Shown: positions 9,318-12,775 of the stretch, one piece after another | Layout: every line of letters starts with the position of its first letter | How positions within the stretch are numbered: position 1 is the first letter of the stretch | Made by a program: the position numbers and the translations under genes | Notes under the pieces: model-generated | Databases searched by the model: none | Told to the model about the DNA's origin: nothing | What the model saw: the letters and a program-made list of their open reading frames with translations, nothing else | Source of the DNA: an uncultured Burkholderiales Genera incertae sedis bacterium | GTDB lineage: Bacteria; Pseudomonadota; Gammaproteobacteria; Burkholderiales; Eutrophovitaceae | NCBI GenBank assembly: GCA_905479505.1 | Contig: CAJQMS010000122.1 | Coordinates: 1 to 12,775, forward strand | Direction of reading: 5' to 3' | DNA length: 12,775 nucleotides

Positions 9318-9364
9318 GGTTGGCCTCTACCAACCTCTGGCGGACGACTGGATGATCCAGTCCG
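9318..9364 (-). promoter_or_regulatory. Twin stem-loops in the rpoB leader
   Basis: Two short perfect stems lie 67-113 bases before the rpoB start. The first in transcript order pairs GACTGGA with TCCAGTC (9356-9362 with 9346-9352, 3-base loop), or alternatively uses CGGA/TCCG at 9341-9344 and 9361-9364 with a 3-base bulge. The second pairs GGTTGG with CCAACC (9330-9335 with 9318-9323, 6-base loop). A direct repeat CTGGCGG (plus strand 9313-9319 and 9337-9343) flanks the second stem. Neither is followed immediately by a strong U tract, although CCCTTTTAATT comes 5 bases later. They are likely leader structure, with a role in mRNA stability, processing or rpoB translation, which I cannot tell apart by eye. 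Confidence 0.45.
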
Positions 9365-9380
9365 ACCAAACCTTGAAAGT

Positions 9381-9425
9381 AAAACAAAAAAATAAATAAA
9401 AGTTAATGTAACTTTTATTTATTTT
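9381..9425 (-). terminator. Long AT-rich perfect palindrome with U tract: rplL-rpoB attenuator candidate
   Basis: Positions 9389-9405 and 9409-9425 are perfect reverse complements (17 bp) with a 3-base loop; only one of the 17 pairs is G-C. In the transcribed direction the 3' arm TTTTATTTATTTT runs straight into TTTGTTTT, giving a long U-rich tail. It lies 60 bases after the rplL stop and about 137 bases before the rpoB start. In E. coli a partial terminator in this same spacer lets only a fraction of transcripts into rpoBC. The position and shape fit that role, but a stem with so few G-C pairs is unusual for an intrinsic terminator, so partial read-through or 3'-end stabilisation are alternatives. 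Confidence 0.6.
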
Positions 9426-9434
9426 CTCCAAAGC

Positions 9435-9470
9435 TCAACGCGGTTCACCCGATTAGGCAAACCGCATTGA
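9435..9470 (-). other. Stem-loop just after rplL, possible RNase III type processing site
   Basis: The arms at 9435-9445 and 9460-9470 (TCAACGCGGTT and AACCGCATTGA on the plus strand) pair over 11 positions with one C-A mismatch; the 14-base loop can form two further C-G pairs. There is no U tract after it. It begins 15 bases after the rplL stop codon and precedes the AT palindrome. In E. coli the rplL-rpoB spacer is cut by RNase III at a double-stranded element; a similar role here is inference from position and shape only. Confidence 0.4.
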
Positions 9471-9484
9471 CTACACACAATTTA

Positions 9485-9862
9485 TTACTTAACTTCGACC
9501 GTTGCTCCGGCTTCTTCAAGCTGCTTCTTGAAATCCTCTGCCTCAGCTTTAGACACTCCTTCTTTAATAGCTTTTGGTGCGCTATCAACAAGGTCTTTTG
9601 CCTCTTTAAGGCCGAGAGAAGTAATAGCTCTGACTGCCTTAATAACTGACACTTTGTTATCTCCAATGCTCGCAACGATGACATCGAATTCGGTCTTCTC
9701 AGCACCGCCCTCAGCACCACCAGCTGCACCACCGGGAGCTGCTACAGCAACAGCTGCTGCCGCTGCCGACACTCCAAATTTCTCTTCCATTTCGGTGATT
9801 AGCTCTGAGAGCTCTAACACAGACATACCTGAAATTGCTTCTAAAATTTCTGCCTTACCCAT
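9485..9862 (-). CDS. rplL: Large ribosomal subunit protein L7/L12 (bL12)
   Basis: L7/L12 is the multicopy, mobile stalk protein that recruits the translational GTPases EF-Tu, EF-G, IF2 and RF3. The product has 125 residues, near the usual 120-125. The N-terminal dimerisation helices occupy about residues 1-31 (ISGMSVLELSELITEMEEKF), the flexible alanine/glycine hinge about 32-55, and the compact C-terminal domain about 56-125, with the signature KVSVIKAVRAITSLGLKEAK near 70-89. The ATG at 9860-9862 has an AGGAG ribosome site at good spacing. It lies 51 bases after rplJ, which encodes its binding partner L10. The spacer after it contains an attenuator-like palindrome, in keeping with the need for much more L7/L12 than RNA polymerase. 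Confidence 0.98.
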   Translation of the reverse strand: MGKAEILEAISGMSVLELSELITEMEEKFGVSAAAAAVAVAAPGGAAGGAEGGAEKTEFDVIVASIGDNKVSVIKAVRAITSLGLKEAKDLVDSAPKAIKEGVSKAEAEDFKKQLEEAGATVEVK

Positions 9863-9885
9863 TTTTATTTCTCCTGAAATCAGTT

Positions 9886-9901
9886 TTAAGTGTTCACTTA
9901 A
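9886..9901. repeat. Small perfect palindrome between rplJ and rplL
   Basis: TTAAGTGAACACTTAA (minus strand) is a perfect inverted repeat of 7+2+7 bases in the 51-base rplJ-rplL spacer, between the rplJ stop and the AGGAG site of rplL. As RNA it would form a 6-bp stem with a GAAC loop. It has no U tract of its own. It could tune coupling between L10 and L12 translation, but at this size and AT content it may have no function. Confidence 0.5.
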
Positions 9902-9913
9902 TTTTATAAACGT

Positions 9914-10444
9914 TTACGCTGCTTCTTTTTCCTTTAAATCTCTGACCGCAGACACACCACGAACAAATTTTGTCGGAACCTCGTTAAGAGTTCGAACAAA
10001 TTTAGCTATCGGTGCTTGCATAGTACCTAAGAGTTTTGCCAATAATTCCTCTCGGCTTGGCATCTTCGCTAGTACAGAGACGTCCGCTGCGGACATCACC
10101 TGGTTTTGCATCGCACCCACCTTGATTACACATTTGTCATTACTCTTAGAAAAGTCGCTTAAAACTTTTGCTGCAGCGACAGGGTCGTCCGATATCCCAT
10201 AAACTAAAGGGCCCACCATATCCCCAGACAATCCCTCAAAAGGGGTATCTTTCACTGCCAGCTTGGCCAAAGTATTCTTGAGAACACGCAGATAAACACC
10301 ACTATTACGGGCATTAACCCTAAGTTGCGTCATCTGATCCACCGTCAGTCCTCGATATTCAGCAAGGACGACCGACTCAGCATCCGATAATTTTCCAGAC
10401 ACCTCTTCGACGACAGCCTCTTTTTGTTTCCTATTGAGACTCAA
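9914..10444 (-). CDS. rplJ: Large ribosomal subunit protein L10 (uL10), UUG start
   Basis: L10 anchors the L7/L12 dimers to the 50S subunit and, as a complex with L12, represses its own mRNA in E. coli. The product has 176 residues against 165 in E. coli. The rRNA-binding N-terminal domain spans about 1-130 (AEYRGLTVDQMTQLR near 28-42; VLKNTLAKLAV near 54-64), and the C-terminal helix that carries L12 dimers spans about 131-176. That helix is about 10 residues longer than in E. coli and repeats KFVRTLNEV and KFVRGVSAV. The start is taken as TTG at 10442-10444 because the protein then begins MSLNRKQKEAVVEEV as in the family, and GGAG lies 8-9 bases upstream; the only upstream option with a strong codon, an in-frame GTG at 10480, adds 12 unrelated residues. 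It follows an L10 leader and is cotranscribed with rplL. Confidence 0.96.
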   Translation of the reverse strand: MSLNRKQKEAVVEEVSGKLSDAESVVLAEYRGLTVDQMTQLRVNARNSGVYLRVLKNTLAKLAVKDTPFEGLSGDMVGPLVYGISDDPVAAAKVLSDFSKSNDKCVIKVGAMQNQVMSAADVSVLAKMPSREELLAKLLGTMQAPIAKFVRTLNEVPTKFVRGVSAVRDLKEKEAA

Positions 10445-10466
10445 GTTTTTTTCTCCTATTGTTAAC

Positions 10467-10490
10467 AAAAAGTGGAGCACATAACTCCAC
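10467..10490 (-). promoter_or_regulatory. Terminator-like hairpin just before the rplJ ribosome site
   Basis: GTGGAG and CTCCAC (10485-10490 with 10472-10477) form a perfect 6-bp stem with a 7-base loop, followed directly by TTTTTG. It ends about 12 bases before the AGGAG site of rplJ. It looks like a small intrinsic terminator or a stem that limits ribosome access, and it forms the 3' end of the L10 leader. E. coli has a stem-loop in a similar place in its rplJ leader. Whether it terminates transcription or only shapes translation is not decided by sequence. Confidence 0.5.
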
Positions 10491-10640
10491 CACCAGATCC
10501 AATAGCGTCCTTCGGCACAAGCGTTAAAGCGTCAAAAAGAATGAACACCAAATACTCGTCTTTAGGTATCACTATCTGCGAAGGCTAGAGAGCCGCAGCC
10601 CTTTATTTAGGTTCTTACGAACACCTACGGTCTTTGACAG
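10491..10640 (-). promoter_or_regulatory. L10 leader: autoregulatory mRNA element of rplJ-rplL
   Basis: The block AAAGACCGTAGGTGTTCGTA (transcribed strand, from 10635 down), continuing AGAACCTAA, closely resembles the E. coli rplJ leader segment AAAGACCGCAGGTGTTTCGC as I remember it, and is followed as there by a partner reading CGCAGATAGTGA. Visible pairing: GTTC/GAAC closing a GTAA loop near 10614-10625, and CTGC/GCAG with GGCT/AGCC near 10573-10597. In E. coli the L10-(L12)4 complex binds this region, which includes a kink-turn, and blocks translation of rplJ and rplL far downstream. The location, between rplA and rplJ, matches. The leader homology is seen; binding is inferred. Confidence 0.75.
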
Positions 10641-10644
10641 CCCC

Positions 10645-10668
10645 GTTCATCGATTATTATCAATGAAC
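10645..10668. other. 10-bp stem-loop 20 bases after rplA
   Basis: GTTCATTGAT and ATCGATGAAC on the minus strand pair over 10 positions (one G-U) around an AATA tetraloop, then GGGGCTGTC follows. The lack of a U tract argues against a terminator. It separates the rplA coding end from the L10 leader, so it may act as a processing or 3'-end protecting element between the L11-L1 and L10-L12 parts of the message. In E. coli a second promoter for rplJ lies in this spacer; I did not find a convincing -35/-10 pair here. Confidence 0.45.
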
Positions 10669-10688
10669 GAGTACCAAAGTTCTTACAA

Positions 10689-11384
10689 CTATGCCGCCCA
10701 GGCAGATTGATCCAAGCGAAGACCCGGACCCATCGTGCTCGAAACAGCGACACGTCTCAAATAAACACCCTTTGATGCTGTGGGCTTATTTTTTTGAAGC
10801 GCGCCTATCAATGCTTTAAAGTTCTCAGCTAGATCATCTTCCGCAAAAGAAGCTCGCCCGATCGTGCAATGAATAATGCCAGCCTTGTCGGTTCTGAACT
10901 GAACTTGCCCGCCTTTCGCGTTTTTAACCGCTTCCGCCACGTTAGGCGTCACCGTTCCGACTTTTGGGTTTGGCATAAGTCCTCTAGGGCCTAAAACCTG
11001 CCCAAGTTGACCCACGACTCTCATGGCATCTGGCGTTGCAATGACAACGTCAAAGTCCATTGATCCGCCTTTGATTTGCTCGGCCAAGTCCTCATACCCT
11101 ACGATATCGGCACCTGCCTCTTTCGCCTCTTCAGCTTTTTCAGCCTGAGCAAAGACCGCAACGCGAACCGTTTTGCCGGTTCCTTTTGGTAGGACAATAG
11201 AACCTCGAACAAGTTGATCTGATTTTTTTGCATCCACACCCAGATTAACGGCTATATCAATTGACTCATCAAACTTAGCGGTTGCATTCTGTTTCGCAAG
11301 AACCAACGCGTCATTCAGTGTGTAGAATTTGTCTGGATCGACGGTGTCCTTGATTTGCTTAATTCTTTTAGATAATTTTGTCAT
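10689..11384 (-). CDS. rplA: Large ribosomal subunit protein L1 (uL1)
   Basis: L1 forms the mobile stalk on the E-site side of the 50S subunit and assists release of deacylated tRNA; in E. coli it also represses translation of the L11-L1 message. The product has 231 residues (E. coli 234). It shows the two-domain L1 fold in sequence: KFDESIDIAVNLGVD near 37-51, the linker and second domain with GADIVGYEDLAEQIKGG near 91-107, the family signature GQLGQVLGPRGLMPNPKVGT near 125-144, and the return to domain one with FRTDKAGIIHCTIGRASF near 163-180. The ATG at 11382-11384 has a GGAG ribosome site that lies inside the end of rplK; the two genes are separated by two bases, which implies translational coupling. 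Confidence 0.98.
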   Translation of the reverse strand: MTKLSKRIKQIKDTVDPDKFYTLNDALVLAKQNATAKFDESIDIAVNLGVDAKKSDQLVRGSIVLPKGTGKTVRVAVFAQAEKAEEAKEAGADIVGYEDLAEQIKGGSMDFDVVIATPDAMRVVGQLGQVLGPRGLMPNPKVGTVTPNVAEAVKNAKGGQVQFRTDKAGIIHCTIGRASFAEDDLAENFKALIGALQKNKPTASKGVYLRRVAVSSTMGPGLRLDQSAWAA

Positions 11385-11386
11385 CT

Positions 11387-11818
11387 CTAACTCTCCTCGA
11401 CCTCTACACCCATGCTCCGTGCGCTGCCCGCAATAATTTTTACGGCCGCGTCCATATCGCCCGCATTAAGGTCTTCCATTTTCGCCTTTGCAATCTCTTC
11501 CACCTGAGATCTTGTCAATTTTCCGACTTTATCGGTATGAGGAGTAGAACTGCCCTTTTCAAGCTTAAGTGCCTTTTTAATCAGCACCGAAGCAGGCGGA
11601 GTTTTGATAATAAAAGTGAAGCTTTTATCAGCAAAAGCAGTAATGACCACTGGCAAAGGAAGACCCGGCTCGTAACTTTGCGTTTTGGCGTTAAAAGCCT
11701 TACAAAACTCCATGATATTTAAGCCGCGCTGGCCAAGCGCCGGACCGACAGGAGGACTTGGATTCGCCTTCCCCGCAGGAATTTGTAATTTTATAAAACC
11801 AATAACTTTCTTTGCCAC
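11387..11818 (-). CDS. rplK: Large ribosomal subunit protein L11 (uL11), GUG start
   Basis: L11 binds the GTPase-associated centre of 23S rRNA at the base of the L12 stalk and is needed for RelA activation during the stringent response. The product has 143 residues (E. coli 142). The N-terminal domain carries the proline-rich helix text ANPSPPVGPALGQRGLNIME near 18-37, where thiostrepton and RelA responses map; the rRNA-binding C-terminal domain ends with the family text KIIAGSARSMGVEVE. The start codon is GTG at 11816-11818, with an AAGGAG ribosome site 8 bases upstream and no in-frame ATG option nearby, and the product then starts MAKKVIGFIKLQ as expected. It is the first gene of the L11-L1 group, following a probable promoter. 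Confidence 0.98.
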   Translation of the reverse strand: MAKKVIGFIKLQIPAGKANPSPPVGPALGQRGLNIMEFCKAFNAKTQSYEPGLPLPVVITAFADKSFTFIIKTPPASVLIKKALKLEKGSSTPHTDKVGKLTRSQVEEIAKAKMEDLNAGDMDAAVKIIAGSARSMGVEVEES

Positions 11819-11892
11819 TAAAACACTCCTTAAAGTAAGTGCGGGTCCATGCGAGCCCCGTCGAGACTCTCCCCTAAATAATCGAGCCGGTA

Positions 11893-11920
11893 ATTATAAC
11901 TTAAAAATAAAAAAAAATCT
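11893..11920 (-). promoter_or_regulatory. Probable rplK (L11 operon) promoter
   Basis: A perfect -10 hexamer TATAAT lies at 11898-11893 on the minus strand, about 75 bases before the rplK start. The region 16-18 bases upstream (CAGATT) is a poor -35 match, but the spacer is an almost pure A/T run (T9, A, T5). Transcription would start near 11886 and give a leader of roughly 68 bases before GTG. E. coli has its L11 promoter in the same spacer. A CGGG/CCCG stem at 11842-11860 in this leader is a candidate, unproven, for L1 autoregulation. Confidence 0.45.
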
Positions 11921-11944
11921 GAGCGTGAAGTTCTTTCCTTACGC
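11909..11944 (-). terminator. Candidate terminator at the nusG stop codon
   Basis: GCGTAAG (11944-11938, overlapping the nusG stop) can pair with CTT-C-ACGC (11930-11923) as a 7-bp stem with one bulged C and a GAAAGAA loop. Five bases later there is a run of nine T. In E. coli the secE-nusG transcript ends in this spacer before the L11 promoter. The stem is short and the gap to the U run is longer than ideal, so it is a weak call. The same T run forms the spacer of the proposed L11 promoter. Confidence 0.35.
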
Positions 11945-12466
11945 CTTCTCTACTTGTCCGAAGTCGAGTTCCACGGGCGTGGAACGCCCAAAAATCGATA
12001 CAGATACACGGATTTTGTTCTTTTCGTAATTAACTTCCTCAACATTGCCATGAAAATCCATGAAAGGACCGTCTTTCACTCGAACACCTTCACCTAGCTC
12101 GAAAAGAGTCTTCGGCTTTGGTTTTTCAACTCCCTCTTGAATTTGACCAAGAATTCCATCAACCTCTTTTTGAGTGATGGGAGCAGGTTTATTACCCGAA
12201 CCTCCAACGAATCCAGTCACCTTAGATGTGCTCTTGACTAGGTGCCAAGTATCGTCAGTCATATTCATTTCAACTAACACATAACCCGGGAAAAACTTTC
12301 GTTCACTAATGGACTTTTGCCCATCCTTAATTTCTATCACTTCCTCGACAGGCACTAAAATTTCCCCGAAATGCTGTTCCATTCCGGATCGCTCAATACG
12401 CTCTACCAACATTTTTTTGACGCTTTTTTCATAGCCTGAATAAGCGTGAACCACGTACCATTTCAT
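11939..12466 (-). CDS. nusG: Transcription termination/antitermination factor NusG
   Basis: NusG binds the clamp of RNA polymerase, suppresses pausing, and links polymerase either to Rho or to ribosomal protein S10. The product has 175 residues (E. coli 181; the shorter N-terminus begins MKWYVVHAYSGYEKSV). The NGN domain covers about 1-115, with the conserved SERKFFPGYVLVEM near 54-67 and WHLVKST near 74-80. A linker rich in lysine and proline (KPKPKTLF, 115-122) leads to the KOW domain, about 124-175, with GEGVRVKDGPFMDFHG at 125-140 and the C-terminal SIFGRSTPVELDFGQVEKA holding F159, the equivalent of the E. coli surface residue F165. The ATG at 12464-12466 follows GGAGGG inside secE and lies four bases after the secE stop, so the two are coupled. 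Confidence 0.98.
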   Translation of the reverse strand: MKWYVVHAYSGYEKSVKKMLVERIERSGMEQHFGEILVPVEEVIEIKDGQKSISERKFFPGYVLVEMNMTDDTWHLVKSTSKVTGFVGGSGNKPAPITQKEVDGILGQIQEGVEKPKPKTLFELGEGVRVKDGPFMDFHGNVEEVNYEKNKIRVSVSIFGRSTPVELDFGQVEKA

Positions 12467-12470
12467 AATG

Positions 12471-12775
12471 TTAACCCTCCACGCCGAGAATCATTCTGAT
12501 TACAGACCCCAGGATGCCATCAATGCCCCAAAGCACCAAAGCCATCACCAATACGAACACCACCACTATACCTGTAGTCTGGGCGGTCTCCTTTTTAGAG
12601 GGCCAAACCACCTTCTTGGTCTCTACAATCGCCTCGCGACCAAATTGGATTAATTCCCGCCCCTTTTCAGTCATCGAGAGTAAACCAAACGCTAAGGCGA
12701 ACCCGATGAGCACACACAGAACACGAAGAACTACAGGCAGATCACTAAGAACGTAGGACCCAGCTATACCCGCCA
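12471..12775 (-). CDS. secE: Preprotein translocase subunit SecE, N-terminus beyond window
   Basis: SecE is the essential small subunit that clamps SecY in the inner-membrane protein-export channel. About 101 codons are visible; the reading frame is open to the window edge, and an in-frame GTG at 12713 lies inside a membrane segment and is not the start. Visible parts in order: the end of a first membrane segment (GIAGSYVL), a short turn, a second membrane segment (about LPVVLRVLCVLIGFALAF), the cytoplasmic amphipathic helix with the family motif EAIVETKKVVWPSKKET, and a third membrane segment (TGIVVVFVLVMALVLWGIDG) with GILGSVIRMILG after it. This three-segment layout is that of E. coli SecE (127 residues), so roughly 25 residues are missing. 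Translationally coupled to nusG. Confidence 0.96.
   Translation of the reverse strand, partial: AGIAGSYVLSDLPVVLRVLCVLIGFALAFGLLSMTEKGRELIQFGREAIVETKKVVWPSKKETAQTTGIVVVFVLVMALVLWGIDGILGSVIRMILGVEG

Noticed and set aside
9313..9343. Direct repeat CTGGCGG twice in the rpoB leader as a possible operator or repeat array
   Set aside because: Only two 7-base copies, next to stem-forming sequence; this can arise by chance and no regulator can be named.
9445..9732. Minus-strand open frame of 95 codons overlapping rplL in another frame
   Set aside because: rplL in its own frame is an intact, full-length family match; the alternative frame is a leucine-rich by-product.
9528..10202. Open frame of 224 codons on the plus strand, rich in Ala/Ser/Pro
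   Set aside because: It lies wholly antisense to rplL and rplJ, crosses their spacer, has no ribosome site, and its composition is what the reverse frame of the Ala/Gly hinge of L12 gives.
12711..12713. GTG as a possible secE start giving an 80-residue protein
   Set aside because: The frame stays open to the window edge and the upstream residues complete the second membrane segment and the end of the first, as in full-length SecE.
1..12775. Search for CRISPR arrays, tRNAs, insertion sequences, att sites, toxin-antitoxin or defence genes, or a novel gene system
   Set aside because: The whole window is occupied by ten conserved housekeeping genes with spacers of at most 244 bases; none of the spacers has array-like repeats, a tRNA fold or an extra gene.

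Overview
This window is a core housekeeping locus of a proteobacterium, written entirely on the minus strand. In transcription order (high to low coordinates) it reads secE (5' end cut off), nusG, rplK, rplA, rplJ, rplL, rpoB, rpoC, rpsL and rpsG (3' end cut off). It joins the secE-nusG, L11-L1-L10-L12-beta-beta' and str (S12-S7) gene groups. The uninterrupted rpoC-rpsL-rpsG junction is the arrangement found in many bacteria, including pseudomonads and betaproteobacteria; in E. coli the str operon lies at a separate place on the chromosome.

Organism: beta- or gammaproteobacterial. RpoC carries the trigger-loop insertion and RpoB the long insertion expected of Proteobacteria, and a recognisable L10 leader lies upstream of rplJ. 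From memory, the start of RpoC, the QTNPLSE version of the rifampicin pocket, the C-terminus of RpoB and the text of NusG look most betaproteobacterial, while the C-terminal helix of L10 looks more like non-enteric gammaproteobacteria. Base composition is moderate and AT-leaning, especially between genes. I cannot name a genus.

Layout. 12471-12775: C-terminal part of SecE, four bases from nusG. 11819-11938: a probable nusG terminator overlapped by a strong TATAAT, the likely L11 promoter. 10689-11818: rplK and rplA, two bases apart. 10445-10688: a 244-base leader with a stem-loop just after rplA, the L10 leader fold and a terminator-like hairpin before the rplJ ribosome site. 9485-10444: rplJ (UUG start) and rplL, separated by a small perfect palindrome. 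9252-9484: a densely folded rplL-rpoB spacer with four stem-loops, including a 17-bp AT-only-but-one palindrome with a U tract. 816-9251: rpoB and rpoC. 672-815: two tandem hairpins. 1-671: rpsL and rpsG.

Function: NusG couples RNA polymerase (beta, beta') to the ribosome (S12, S7, L1, L11, L10-L12 stalk), and SecE belongs to the protein-export channel. The main interest is RNA-level control: gene order alone would give equimolar products, but L7/L12 is needed in several copies per ribosome and polymerase in far fewer, and the spacers hold the leader, attenuator and processing-type structures that could set those ratios. I see no mobile element, CRISPR array, tRNA, defence gene or novel gene system here.
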